DNA of 64,000 nt from Brachionus manjavacas (GCA_019054805.1 JAHQIY010000003.1:4278001-4342000); one strand, 5' to 3'; counted from the first letter of the stretch, positions 45,069 to 57,054 are shown. Notes: generated by a model from the sequence alone, not told the origin. Program-made: numbers and translations.

Positions 45069-45909
45069 CAACTCTGCGAGAAACTATTTAAATACCACTC
45101 AAAACAATTTAATACGACAAATCGTTGTCTTAAAACACAGATGCCATAAGATAAATGTCCTAAATGTACTTAAAATATTCAACTTTGTTAACCTGTATGT
45201 CTTTGCTAAACTTTTTTTTATTAATAAATTAGCATCGATTATCTATAAAGACTTGAGTTATGATAAACCAACTAAAATTGTTCAATAAAAGTTATTTTTT
45301 TAAGTAAATTTACATTTTTCTCTTTTTAGTTTATTTCACAAAAAAAATTCAAGTAAAAATCTAGTTTTCATAAAAATTTCAATAATAGTCTATATTGGAT
45401 ATTTTTTTGGCCCTTTCAAATAATCTAAATTTACATTATTATTGTAAATGCAAAATAATTGAATTAATGATTTTGTGTACAATACGCAACGGCCTGCGAG
45501 ACAATTACTCCTATATCTTTATCTTGTGAAAAATTTGAAAAATTTTTAATTTTGCTTTTACCAAGGACGGACAAAAACAGTCGTCCATGCAGTAGCAGTA
45601 CATATTCCACTTTCATAAAACTGGTACTATGATATTTTAATCAGAGCGTTTGGATTACTCTTGTAAATTATTAAAACAAAGTAGATGATTAACCTGACCT
45701 GATTAACTTTTTATTAGTAAAAATTCTCATTTTACAGGAAGTTTTCCACTTTTTCTCTCCGATAACTTTGATAATTTTTATCATAGTTTCGTAAAATATC
45801 GTTAATTTACGTAAATTTATTTAAAATCCTTATAGCTAATTTAATCTCTTTTTGAGATAAAAAATAAAAAATTTCCTCGAACAAATTAATTTGTGAAACT
45901 TGTGAAACG

Positions 45910-46318
45910 CAGAAGGGTAATATTACATCATTTTACGCAATTTTACTTCATAAAAATTTAAGATTACATAAATTACATCAAATCTAGAATGAAATAAAAT
46001 GTAAATAAATTTTTAATTATATTTTGCAATTTTATTTTATTTTATATTTAATTGCATAATTTTAATAAAATAATGTTATAAACTTTAAAAAAAGATTATT
46101 GTAATAAAATTCAAATTTTCAAAAAAATTGTTTTTTATTCAATAGCATTTTCTTAAAGTATTTTTGATAAATTTGACTTGGAATTACGTATTATTTCTTA
46201 AGTTTACATAATTTTACACAAGCTTAAATTTTATAACATTCTAGATTTGATGCAATTTTTATAAGCTTAAATTTTTTGATGCAAAATAACGTTAAACTAT
46301 GTAATATTAACCGTTCTG
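45910..46318. mobile_element. Fold-back/MITE-like element with about 80-bp inverted ends
   Basis: The left end 45910-45991 (CAGAAGGGTAATATTACATC ... CATCAAATCTAGAATG) matches the reverse complement of the right end 46237-46318 (CAGAACGGTTAATATTACAT ... CATCAAATCTAGAATG). They share TAATATTACAT, AAAAATTTAAG and the inner CATCAAATCTAGAATG exactly. The 245-bp middle is AT-rich and non-coding. Related GTAAATTACGTAA-type text nearby (45790, 40650, 10250) hints at further decayed copies. Confidence 0.75.
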
Positions 46319-46336
46319 TGGATAAAACTAGAACAC

Positions 46337-46400
46337 TGTATTTATTTTTATTTTTAATCTGTACTGAGCTAAACCTCCTTCAGAATTTAATGTAAAAAAA
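46337..46400 (-). repeat. LINE-A 3' tail (minus)
   Basis: Reversed, reads CTGAAGGAGGTTTAGCTCAG then TACAGATTAAAAATAAAAAT, the shared LINE-A 3' end, with nothing of the ORF left. It abuts the LINE-C copy to its right. Confidence 0.6.
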
Positions 46401-46424
46401 AAAGTTAAGTAAAATTAAATAATA

Positions 46425-47167
46425 ATAATATAAGTTACAATAAGCTAGCAAGCTAGACTTGCGAAGATGGGAAATAGTAGGATCTCATCTATGGTAACTG
46501 TGGTATGTAATAATAACAATAAACAAAAAAAAAAAAAATCATTGATTTACTCCTTCATACTTCATATACTAAATATACTACATCACCATTGCATCTTGAA
46601 TTTTAGATTAATCTTTTTCTTTTTTTCCTTCTTTTCTACTCCTTCTTTTTTTTTTTTTACTCTTTAGATTTTTATACCGATCCAATCAAGCAAATTAACC
46701 AGACTAATCAAGCTTCATACAGATCCCAATCAAGGTAACTCATATTCTTTTTTTTTTTTTATTCGGATCTGGTGATATGACTTATTCCTTTTCTATTAGC
46801 TAAGCCTTCTCACTACTGTGTTTAGAACATAGTCACTTCCAGCTCTGCCTTCATCAAAACAGAAGTTTGTTCTTCGTTAGGTCACCATTCCCTCGTATCG
46901 ATTCTACCGAGCCTCATGAATTCATACATGGTAGGTTTCTCCTTACGTCTGTACTTATCCAGTCTGTTCTTAAATTGGTTGACAGATATGGATTGAACAA
47001 TCTCTTGGGGTAGGGCGTTCCATGGCATAGTCACCCTATAAGTGAAAAAGTGCTCTCTCAGTTGGCTGTTGGCTGGAAGTGGTCGGACAAAGCTGTGCTG
47101 GTTGGAGCTTCTTCTTGTTCTACCGTTGACTTTGACGGACAGGGCTATGTGCCAGTTTACAATGTTA
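46425..47167 (-). pseudogene. LINE-C 3' relic, copy 2, with an extra about 290-bp segment
   Basis: From 47167 down to about 46805 it is nearly identical to copy 1 (31.5-32.1 kb), including REHFFTYRVTMPW and the GCTTGCTAGC end with a TAT-type tail. Between about 46507 and 46808 it has a pyrimidine-rich stretch absent from copy 1; both sides of the gap align again (GTGGTATGTA and CTGTGTTTAGA). Copy 2 also lacks the left end present in copy 1. Confidence 0.75.
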
Positions 47168-47349
47168 TAAAAAATGAAATAAAAAGAAAATTTAAAAGGA
47201 TATGTTGCAGTACAAATAATTCAAATGATTTTTAAAACCTTTATTACCTAGTTGCTTTTTGATTGAATATTCGGTCGGAATAAGCACAAGATGGTTCTTC
47301 ATTTCTCTGACATTTTCAATGCATAGTTCTATTTAGGCAAAATTTTACC

Positions 47350-47485
47350 TAAATGTAATAATTTAAAGAAGGTTTTGAATCAAGATTAATCGAATTTCCG
47401 ACTCCATTGTGAAATTGGTCTGAAGGAGCAGATCAGTACATTAATTAGATCGGTACAGATTCACAAATAAATGAAAAAAATAAAT
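47350..47485 (+). pseudogene. LINE-A extreme 3' end relic
   Basis: Reads KEGFESRLIEFPTPL then stop, followed by TCTGAAGGAGCAGATCAG, GGTACAGATTCACAAATAAA. This matches the last codons and 3' UTR of LINE-A at 12.2 kb (KEGFESRYIDYRTPLC). Confidence 0.7.
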
Positions 47486-48318
47486 GTCACATTATTTAAT
47501 TAAAGCATTTTGAATTTTATATTTCATCTGCTGTAAATTTCATATATTGTTAAAAAAGTTATAAATCAAATAGATTTTTTATCGTTTATCAGTAAGTCAA
47601 TTTTTTTTAACTTCAAGAATAATATTTATGTCTTGATAAATAAGACCAGAGCAAATTCAAGAATAAACTGCTGTTAAGTGTTCTTATTCTGAAAAATTTT
47701 CAATTCAGTCTTATCAACACAATTTCTGAATTTAAAAAAAAATTTTCAGCGCAAAAAAAAGTTAAAAATTTCTTTTATTTTGAATAAAATATGAATTAAA
47801 TAGTATTTAAATGTATTTTGAAAATTAAAATAGATTTTTAGGCCTTAAAAGTCTAATAGTATATTATTTTGAATATACTTCTGCATATTATTTAAAAAAT
47901 ATATTATTTGATATTTTTTTGGCTAAATAAAATAATTTTTGTGTAGAGATGTTTTTTGTGCTGAAAATTACTTAAAAAAATATTGAAATTGTGTTGATAA
48001 GACTTTGAATTGTGAAGAAAAGATTTTTTATTGTGGTAATTAGGTAGATCCTTGAAAAAATAAATGCAATTTAAGACATGTATCAATTGAGTCACGTGAA
48101 CCGATCTTTAACTTTGTTTGCAAAAACTCATGAAATGAATGCGAGTACACAAAAAATTCTCTTAAATAAATAAAAATAAAAATTCTTTTTAGTTAAAATC
48201 ACAACTTAAAAGCAAGCTTTAAAATTATTTATTACTCCAACAAAGCCAAAAATTACTATTCGATTTAAGATATAAGAAAAAATTCAAGCTTTAACATTTT
48301 TTTAATTCAATTTCAAAA

Positions 48319-49238
48319 ATGAATAAACAAGTAGAAAAAAAAGTTTGTGATGAAGATCTTATTTGTATTCATTGTGGTAGGATATTTCAGTCCGTACCCA
48401 TTACATTGTTTCCATGTGGATGGGTAATTTGTAGTCATCATTTTGGAGATCCTATGAAAACGTTTAAGTGTCATTTGTGTCCGAAAAATCACGAGGTTGA
48501 TGTTAATCAGTGCATTAAAACAAAAAACTTAGAATTTAAGTATTTAAAATACAGAGTAAATGAGTCTCTAAAAGAATTTGAAGAGGAAATAAGCGAGTTG
48601 GAGCAAATAAAAAAAGATCCGGTAAACTATTTAGATGAAGTTTTTATTAAGTTAATTAATAAGATCGACTTACAACGAGAAACGACTAAAAAAGAGATCG
48701 ATTCTTATTTTGACAAGCTTTATGGAACAATCAATTCAACCAGAAAAAACTTCGAATCAGCAATAGATAAAAATAATGAATTCAAATATTTTAGCACTGA
48801 AAAAATGAGCCAAGACAAGGAGTTGTTTGCCGAGGAGTTGGCAGGCTTGAAAGATGCCAAAAAAAGCTTTTTATCCTTAGTTGATTTAAGAAGCAAAATA
48901 AAAGAAAAGAGAGAATCTATCAAGACTGTTATTAATAGTTTGACTGAAAATAAATCATTTCACATAAAAAGTGATAGTTTTTTTTTGACTGATTTTAGTA
49001 AATTTGGAAAAATTGAAACCAAAGTAAATTGAAAATTTTTTTTTCAAATTCATATAAGCTTTTATTAATTTAGCCAATACATGATGAAATTGATTTGGAC
49101 CGAAAAAATGAAAAATTTAGTTTTGAAATTGGAAATGGCGTGATCGGATGCCATCTTCAGCTTTCAGATTTTGGAAAAACAGCGAAAATGCTTAACCGTT
49201 CGTTTTTGAAACCAAAAAGAATGCAAACGTGTGATTAA
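48319..49238 (+). CDS. RING-like zinc finger/coiled-coil protein
   Basis: Two exons (48319-49023 and 49074-49238, phase 0) give 289 residues. The N-terminus has a Cys/His module: CDEDLICIHCGRIF, LFPCGWVICSHHF, FKCHLCPKNHEVD. It has C-x2-C, then P-C-G-x-x-I-C-x-x-H, then C-x2-C-x3-H spacing. This is close to a RING or B-box-type finger as in TRIM-like E3 ligases, with an atypical third pair. From about residue 75 to 215 the sequence is heptad-like and charged (EFEEEISELEQIKK, LQRETTKKEIDSYFDKLYG), indicating a long coiled coil. No NHL, SPRY or MATH domain follows. A ubiquitin-ligase role is possible but not shown. Intact; neighbours are LINE and Merlin debris. Confidence 0.7.
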
Positions 49239-49893
49239 TTAATTGAAATTCTTTTTTCTAATGGATTTTAGTAAATTATGTTCATTTAAGTCATAATTGT
49301 TGGTTGTTTTCAAAATCAATGATTTAATAGTTTTTATTAATAATATTTGAATCAATTTAAATATCAATTTTGAAAATTTAATTTGTTTAATTTAATAATT
49401 ATTTTCTTTTTTCTTTCTACAAATAAATTACATTAAACCATATTTTTATAGAATATTTTAATAAACTTTAAATAAAACTCTTCAAATGCTGTAAATTTGA
49501 AATGAATATTATTTTTCGAAATGTCCAAAATGGAATGACGAAAGCTAAAAGAATTTAAATAAGTTAATTCTCTGTCCTAAGATATTAAATATTAAATGCA
49601 AATAAAAATAAAAGATTTGTGAGTCAAAGTCATTGTAATAGGATAATTGAATATTTTTTTTAGATTTGTTTTAAAACTTTTAAGATAAATTTGTATGTTT
49701 AATTAAGAATTTTTAAGAAGTTCATATTTATTTAAAAAAAAATAGCGAATATCTTATTATTTTTGTTTTAGCCTTGACATAATGTTAAAATCTTCGCATT
49801 CATCACGCATGTACTAGAATTTTTCTTTCTTTTCATGTGTTAAATGGGACTTTTTTAAAGCATAAATATTTTTGTTTTAAACTTTTAATAAGA

Positions 49894-50175
49894 AATGATT
49901 TTTTGTGTTTGAATTAAAAATAAATCCAATTCAACATTGAAAAAGTGCGATGTTTCAAATATTTTTTTTCAGTTTCAAAAAAAATATAATTTTAAGTGAA
50001 TATTGCTAGCGTTTTCAAATTTGAAATTAAACTCTTAAGTGAAATAGAATGAGTTTAATTTTTATTTGGATATTTGAAAAAAAAAATTGAAAATTCTTTT
50101 TTTAACTTTTAAATAATATTTTTATTTATTTGTTTATCTGTACTGAGCTAATGCTCCTTCAAAAAATATATGAAA
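49894..50175 (-). mobile_element. Merlin transposon end fragment, copy C
   Basis: Starts with ATTTTTTGTGTTTGAATT, continues AAAAAGTGCGATGTTTCAAA and TTTGAAATTAAACTC, GAATGAGTTTAATTTTTATT, and runs into TTTATTTGTTTATCTGTACT and GAGCTAATGCTCCTTCA. This is the same order as the right ends of copies A and B. No transposase part remains. Confidence 0.7.
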
Positions 50176-50479
50176 AAAAATTTAAATTCGAAAAAATAAA
50201 ATAATCTCAAATTAGGTGAAAAATTTATTTTACTATTTTTATCTGTTCTACTAAAACTTTTATTTATTCAATTACTAGATGAATAAATATGAGATAATCA
50301 TATATTATATTAGATTGAATTTATTTCATGTATTTAATCAGTGGAGACTAAATTATTTTTGAATCCCAAGTTGATTTTTCTGATTGCAAAATATATTGAA
50401 ATAAAAAATCACAAAATATTTAATATCAGAATATTACATGATTTTTTAAAAAAATTCTACATTAATCTAGTTATTTATC

Positions 50480-53400
50480 ATGTCGAATAATATGGATACA
50501 AAAAAACCTAAATCCAAAATTCAACAGCCATCGAACAAATCTTCAAATACAGCTGAATCTGTACACACCGATGACTTAATGAGCTCCGTATCGAATCCAG
50601 ACGCGGCCGGACGAAAAATTGATGCCAGTCAAGCAAACAACTTAGCTATCATTAATATGAAAAGAAAAAATCTAAATTACCATGGTGCATATATACTTTC
50701 TCAAAGGATTAAAGTATTCTTTTTTTTTCAAAATAAGAAAAATAAATATCAAATCTAAATTTTGTTTTTATATAGCAAGACTTTTCAATAATTCAAGTTA
50801 TAGACATAAGTGACAATCAACTTGAAGATGAAGGAATCTTATACTTGTCAATTCCATTTCGTTTATGCACCAAGCTAAACAGTTTGGTAATTCTTTTTTA
50901 ATGATTACTAAGAAAAAAAGTTTTTTTTTAATAAAAAGTTCATTTTTTTTTGCAGAATTTAAGCAATAATTCAATAACAGAATACGGTGTGAGGGTTTTA
51001 CTAGAAAATTTAAGTTTCCGTCGCTTGAAATACCTGAATTTGTCTGGAAATTTAATCGGAAATAAAGGAGTGGAGCATCTGTCTAAATATCTCCCAGTAA
51101 AATAAACCAAAAAAAGGATTAGAAATTATTAATCTAAAATTTTCTAAAAGAGCGTTCAAATCGAACATTTGGCTCTTAACTCAACAGGTATAGAAGAAGA
51201 TGGTGCAAAAGCAATCGGATTCTCATTGAGTAATTTTTTTTAATAATAATAACAATAATGATAATAGAAAAGGGACAATTATTATTATTCTCTAATTTTA
51301 TTTGTTTTTTTTTAATTTTCAAAAATTTAAATTTTCAGTGTCTTCAAACTGGTTGAAAATAATAGAATTATCATGGAATAATTTAAAGTCAAACGGGTCC
51401 GTTGTGCTTTCCCGCGGACTTATGGTAAGGAATCAGCATCAGTTTTTTAAGAATTTAATTAATTTTAATTTTTTGTCTAGGGAAATAATTCGGTGGAAGA
51501 AATTTATTTATCATACAATAGTAATTTTGGATACGATGGTATTGTTGCTATGGCGGAATGCTTGAAAATAAACAAAAATTTAAAATTGATTGACTTGACA
51601 AATATCAGAATTAATTTTGAAGGTGCAAAAGCCATTGCACAGGGTCTTAGAGCCAATTCATCTTTAAAGTCTTTAAATGTGGAACTTGAAGCTAATTTTG
51701 AATTATTTTTTTAATTATTGATCTTTAAGCTTAGTTATAACAATGTAACCAGCTCGGGAATTTATGAAATCCTCAAAAGTATCAACACAGAAACCAGTGG
51801 CCTAGAATATTTGGGTTTAAAAGTATATTTATCAATTTTAAAATCAAAATAGGTAACAAAAATTTGGAAAAGAATGTTCCAATGCAGAAACACCTGGTTC
51901 TAATTGTTGAATTGATTCAGCAAAGAAGAAAATTTAGCTGTGATTATGGAAGTATGATACTTTACCCGGAAAGTATAAATATAAGAACATGTAAATTTTT
52001 AATAATTTCTTTAATATGATCAAGAATTATTTCAGCAAAAAATTATTCTATCATTCATTGAACTTAACAAGAAATTTTCAATCGATAAAAATAAATTTTT
52101 CGTTTTCTTAAAATTTCCTACTCAGGTAGCAAAGGCAGATTAATGCTAAAAATTTTAATTTAGTTGTAAAATTAAAAAAAATTAAAAAAAATAATTTTTA
52201 AATTTTAATAAAAATCAAAATATTCGTCAAAACAATTTTGGTTCAGAATTTATTTTGTTAAATATTTTAGAAAGAAACTAAATAGAAAGATTTTAAAAAA
52301 CTTGAAAAAAATTTAATTAGAAAATTTAATTATTTAAATTTTAAAACAAAAAAATTCTTAAATATCAGAGAAAAAATATTATTGCTTAAAAATATGCATT
52401 AAGTTAAAACTTGTGTGAAAATATCGACGTGGCCAGACGCTAACCGGTCAAGTCGGTCGCCAAATTAAGCGGTTAATATTTTACGGACGGTCATAAATAC
52501 AATCAAAGCATGATGAATATTAAAAATTATTTTGTTTTGAAAAAATTATTTTTTTTTTAAATTAAATAAAATGTCATTTTTTAAGAAAAATTTTAAATCA
52601 TAAAATTATTTTAAAGCTGCTCTTGGTAACATGAATTTTTGACCTGTTAGATGGCCGCGTGGACAATTTTCAACACTAGAATATATTAAAATTAATGGCG
52701 TAAGCCGAATAAGTTCAGCCTAAAAATTTTGGTTTAAAGTAAAAATTCAGTATAATTGTAATTTTTCAGTTGTTGTCAAATACTGATTCCGTCTGTTAGA
52801 CTAAATTAATAGAGAAAATATTAGACTGCCCAAATCGAGATTTGTTAGTTAATTTTGAAAAATATATGGTTTTATTTTTTGTGTTTGAATTACAAAATGT
52901 ATCCAATGTTGAAATAACATTGAAAAAGTGCGATGTTTCAAATGTTTTTTCAGTTTCAAAAAAAAAAATAATTTTAATTTAATATTGCAAACATTTTCAT
53001 ATTTGAAATTTGGTGAAATAGAATGAGTTTAATTTTTGTTTGGAAATTTGAAAAAAATTTTGAAGATTCTTTTTTAACTTTTAAACAATTCATTTATTTA
53101 TTTTTACCGAGCAAATGCTCCTTCAGAATGAAAATACTTGAAAAAACAAAAAATAAAGTTAAATAATTTAAAATAAAATTAAAAAAAATACAAAAAAAAA
53201 GTTTTTATTCAATTTTTGAAAAACTGGGTCTAGTCGGTTAGGCAAACCATAGTTCACTAATTATCCAAAAAATTCTTGTTCTCAGGTTTTGTGAACTATT
53301 GGTTCACCCAATATTTTTGTTCAAAATAGAATTAGGGCGAACCAAAATAGAATTAAGTGAACAAATTGAATAAAGCTATTTAATAGAATTCTTAATTCTC

Positions 53401-55021
53401 GAAACTGATATAAAAATTAGTTAAAAGTTTTTTTTTTTTAATTTGAATGAGCTTTAAAAATAGCTTAGCATTTGCTCTGATCTGGTTGACTTGGAATTAA
53501 CCTTTCAACAATTCCAAATACCCAAATGCGCTCTCTTCTTAAATCTTTGCCTTTCAGCATAGAAAATAAAAATTAAAGAAAATTAAAATAAATTGTTCAC
53601 CCTTTAAAGAGTTTGAATTTGGGGAGCATAGATTCATCTATTTCCCAATATTTACTTACTTCGCCCAACTTTAAATTTTCTATGTAATTATTCTTTCTAC
53701 TAAATTAGTAGTAGTAGTAGTAGTAGTTTTGACTGTAGCTGGCTAGCCAGCGAGTGTGCTGATAAGGCACACTATGACAGCTGATGTGATTGATTGCTGC
53801 TCATCCAACAATCAATGCCTGCTTTAAAGCTGTTAACATTAGGGGCTTCAACTAATTGATTTGGCAGTGAGTTCCATATGTTAGCGGTTCTGTTGAAAAA
53901 AAAGTTATCTCTATGTTGGAGCCTCGAAATTTCTTTGTGATATTTGAAGCAGTGACCTCTTCCTTGGATTAATGAAAATTTTTTATTATTTTCATTTAAA
54001 AGTTAAAATTAAAACTTTTAGCGAGTGACGATGAATCGATGATTAGGCTAGCAAGATATTTGGGCGAGAAAAGAATGCGGCTAATTGACATGTTCAGAGT
54101 TTTGGATAAGAACAATAAACTAGAAATGAACAAAACAGAATTTATTAGAAGAATGAAGGTATGAAAAAATTAAATTTCTTAAAATTTCTTCTAAATTTTT
54201 AAAGCTTTTCGAGCCTCGATTGACTCAAAAAGACCTACATATAATTGCAAAAAATCTTTCGACAAAGGACACTATTTATTACAGGTATTCTGAGACTATA
54301 TTGGTTTCGATAAAAATTTAAAATTATTTTTGTTTTAATTTCAGCTCTTTATTTACACAAATGACTAAACCTAAGCCTGATAATCTTTTCGAGATAAACC
54401 GCAAAAAAGCTCAATTAAACGAAGAGGAAGATCGTTTTCTAAATAAATTTAACAAAAGTCAAAATTTTAAAAAAATTGTCGAAGAAAATAGATCTACAAG
54501 CAAAATTTCTGAAAAAAATGAAACAAAATTCAAAGAGTAATTAATTTTTATATAATTATTTAATAGAAAAAAATAGAATATTTTTTTCTCTAAGAATCAA
54601 AAATTGGCTCGAAAGTCAAGATGCTGCTTCAAATGGATCAGATTTATTGTCTGAAAACGAAAAAGATTTCAAAAAAGATGAAAAAATGGTCAAACTAAAG
54701 CTCCCTGAGATAAAAACTGATTCGGATAAAATTGATTACACTGACAAACGATTTTCACGATCAGACTCTTCCTTTACAAAAAAGCCAAAGGAGAATAAAG
54801 AAGCAAAATCTCTCTCCAGATTGAGTATGAAATCAAATTCAAATAACAATGGCAGATTTTCAAGTCAAAGTCATTATTTGAAGAAATCAAAAAAAAAATT
54901 GGATATCTCGAATGATAATATTAATGATGAAAATTTTAAACATATTGAGAAAATTGAAGAGAGTTTAAGTTTATCTAGTGAAAATAAAGTGATCAATTTA
55001 AAATCATTAGAAACTGGGTAA
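50480..55021 (+). CDS. LRR/EF-hand-type protein (LRRC74-like)
   Basis: Twelve exons join in frame to about 635 residues: 50480-50713, 50776-50886, 50956-51096, 51151-51229, 51339-51424, 51481-51678, 51730-51814, 51853-51990, 54022-54158, 54205-54284, 54345-54536 and 54595-55021. After a disordered N-terminus come seven or so RNase-inhibitor-type leucine-rich repeats: VIDISDNQLEDEGILYLS, YLNLSGNLIGNKGVEHLS, IIELSWNNLKSNGSVVLSRG, LIDLTNIRINFEGAKAIAQG. A degenerate EF-hand helix-loop-helix follows (RLIDMFRVLDKNNKLEMNKT). The tail is Ser/Lys-rich. LRRs followed by an EF-hand-like D-x-N-x-x-L-x-x-x-E motif is the layout of LRRC74A/B. The intron 51991-54021 hosts Merlin and LINE copies. The intron 51815-51852 is only 38 nt, chosen because it preserves frame. 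Cellular role unknown. Confidence 0.82.
52867..53700 (-). mobile_element. Merlin transposon, copy B (no nested LINE)
   Basis: On the minus strand, reading from 53700, the same transposase scraps occur as in copy A (TAGAAAATTTAAAGTTGGGC, W-E-I-D-E-S, then a W-V-F-G-like block broken by changes). The segment AACCGACTAGACCCAGTTTT and the LINE-like CTGAAGGAGCATTTGCTCGG follow, and the end is CAAACACAAAAAATAAAACC at about 52867-52890. The uninterrupted sequence GTTCACTTAATTCTATTTTG (53339-53358 region) is the site where copy A holds a LINE. The left terminus is missing, cut off by a LINE-C end at 53701. Confidence 0.75.
53701..53995 (-). pseudogene. LINE-C 3' end in the LRR-gene intron
   Basis: Minus strand: LIQGRGHCFKYHKEISRLQ, RDNFFFNRTANIWNSLPNQL, VEAPNVNSFKAGIDCW, then a stop. 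The 3' UTR ends in seven or eight TAC triplets at 53705-53727. The frame is open over nearly 80 codons, so it is fairly young. Its right boundary lies about 25 bp from LRR-gene exon 9. Confidence 0.8.
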
Positions 55022-55848
55022 TTAATTAAATAATAATTTTTAAACTTTTTTAAAGCTCTAAAGATAAATTTTTAATTTTTTAATCAAAAATATTTTAAAA
55101 TTTTTTTACATATTTTAATAAAAATTTAATTGAAGAGGAAAAAATTTAACTTTATTTTGAAAAGCAATTTAAACATCAAAAATGTTTTAGTCCTGTAAAT
55201 TGTGCTAGTTATCATATTCAATGTATATCAATTAGTTCCAGTCTTTTAAAGGTATTTCATTTTTTTTCAAATCTTTAAGAGTTAAATCATTAGTGGGTAA
55301 AAAACCAAATAGCTAATCAGCAATCTGTGAAATAGGTTTAATACAAATCGAGAATTTTCTAAAAATAAGAAAAACAGAATGGTTTAATAAATCTAATATT
55401 TTGATTCCAAAGATTTTTTTTTTTTTTCTTCAAAAAAGCACTAGACTGGATGCCATGATTAAAGTCTTAAAGAAAATTGGAAGCTTTAAGCTATTGAAGT
55501 TGTTATTCATGCATTACTATTTCCAAAATGATTATTATTAGTGTTGGTGTCCTTGCAAGGGGACATTAAACGGGCCAAAATTTTATTAAAACGGTGATCG
55601 GGCAGGCTTTACGGACAGTTGTTGGCCTTTTAATTCTTAGAATGACAATGTAATGACAGCTGCAACATGTTTAAGTATTAAACTGCTCAGAAAAGAAAGA
55701 AGAAATAAAATGGTAACATTCAAGTGGGATATTCGATAATTATTAGATATTGATTTTTTAATGTTTGTCTTAATAATGAATTCAAAGAACATATTTTTTT
55801 TATTGTTTATTTAGTTAAGTTTTTTTTTTGAATATCTCAATTTAATCA
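55022..55848. other. AT-rich intergenic sequence
   Basis: No gene seen. A GC-richer island near 55540-55620 (GTGTCCTTGCAAGGGGACAT, AAACGGTGATCGGGCAGG) includes the short inverted pair GTCCTTGCAAGGGGAC; origin unknown. Confidence 0.4.
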
Positions 55849-55849
55849 A

Positions 55850-56268
55850 TTTATTAATAATAATAATAATATAATAAATAATTAGCTACAATGTGCTAGG
55901 CACATGAAATGAGGGTTTAATCTCAATCAAATCAATTTTGTCAATTTTGTTTTTGAAAACGATAATAGAATTTGAATTTATAATATCTTTATCCAGTTTG
56001 TTCCATACATTCACTACTTTATTGCTAAAGAAATTGTATCTTTGTTCACAATTCTTCACCAGTTGTTTCTCCATAACAAACTCATGAAGTCTAGGGAAAG
56101 GACGGAGTATGTTTTCGTACTTGTTCTTGAACACTAAGGGTACATGCCAGTTAATTTTGTCCAGTCCATTGATTATTTTAAACATTTCAATCAAATCACC
56201 TCTTAGTCTTCTTGTCTCTAAAGTGGTCAGATTCAATGCCTTTGCAATATTATTTCGATTTTTCAAAG
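55850..56268 (-). pseudogene. LINE-C 3' end with (TTA)n tail
   Basis: A 126-codon open frame reads LNLTTLETRRLRGDLIEMFK, NGLDKINWHVPLVF, CEQRYNFFSNKVVNVWNKLD and SIIVFKNKIDKIDLIEI, ending SFHVPSTL. It is the CR1/L2-type C-terminus with no stop, followed by a TTATTATATTATTATTATTA tail. 5'-truncated at about 56268. Confidence 0.82.
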
Positions 56269-57054
56269 AAATTATTTATCATGAAGAAATGAATAAGCGT
56301 GGAAATGTTATTCATTTAAGTAGAATTATTCTTTTTATTTTAACTTTATTAAAATTAATTTTCAAATTACATGGGATCAATTTTCCAAATTTACTAAAAT
56401 CAAACTCAATTATTGTTAAAATGAGAGTTCAAAAGTCATAAGGTAAAAGTGAAGTCATTTGACCTGATTTTATAAAATATAATTTATAAAATATTGTACA
56501 TTTAAAAAAATAAAATTTAGATAGATGAATTTTTTTAAAATTAAAAGGGTATTAAAAAATAAAGAGAAAAATAATCAATCTTAATAGATGTGATGAAAAT
56601 TTTTAATTTTGTTTTTAAAAACAACTTTGTTTTATTTAAAAAAAAAAAAAAACGTGATGGTAATCTTTATATTCCAAATCCCACAAATAAAAAATTAATT
56701 AAATAACAAATAAAATTAAATTTTTGAAAAAAAATAAAAAAATATCTTTTTTTTTACTAACTAACAATTTGGACTCAAACTTAAGTTTAGCTCGATCTGA
56801 ACTTAATTTAAAAAAAAAATTAATTTGAATTAAGAAAAGTAATAAATTAAATATTTAAATTTAGTTTTAAGTTAATTAATGGAATCTAAAGTTATAGCAA
56901 AAATTTAGTGCTACACAAAATCTAAAACGTGTTTGTTTTATTTATTTGTGAATCTGAATGAAGAAAAAATAAAAAATACTAAAATTTTAATTTTAAAAAA
57001 TTAAGAAATATTATAAAAGATTCATTTTTTCATATATTGAGCCAGTTTCGAATG

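Larger units (their letters stand above)
43530..45290 (+). pseudogene. LINE-B ORF2 relic interrupted twice
   Basis: Frames in order: NENKNSLVKGYDLISYSL, PDNLNISKATPIQNSDPN, [MITE 43756-43972], VYNIRPISVSNCLAQMFEKL, SLDAVKASNKVWRNGLFFKL, INCGVKQGG, VYADDILLISPVDSHLQELF, KWKIKFNPKKSSIVEF, LSQFTYGLETQTLNKMTRK, [insertion 44878-about 45070], SARNYLNTTQNNLIRQIVVL, VLKIFNFVNLYVFAKLFF. The RT catalytic YADD is intact, but frameshifts and stops are frequent. This is the longest LINE-B copy in the window. Confidence 0.8.

Noticed and set aside
47904-48095. 63-codon minus-strand frame upstream of the RING-like gene
   Set aside because: Low complexity and no recognisable feature; overlaps the likely promoter of the plus-strand gene.
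52030-52140. Next exon of the LRR gene at about 52036
   Set aside because: It stops after eight codons in the required phase. The exon at 54022 keeps phase and continues into an EF-hand-like motif as expected for LRRC74-type proteins. It is kept only as a possible alternative end.
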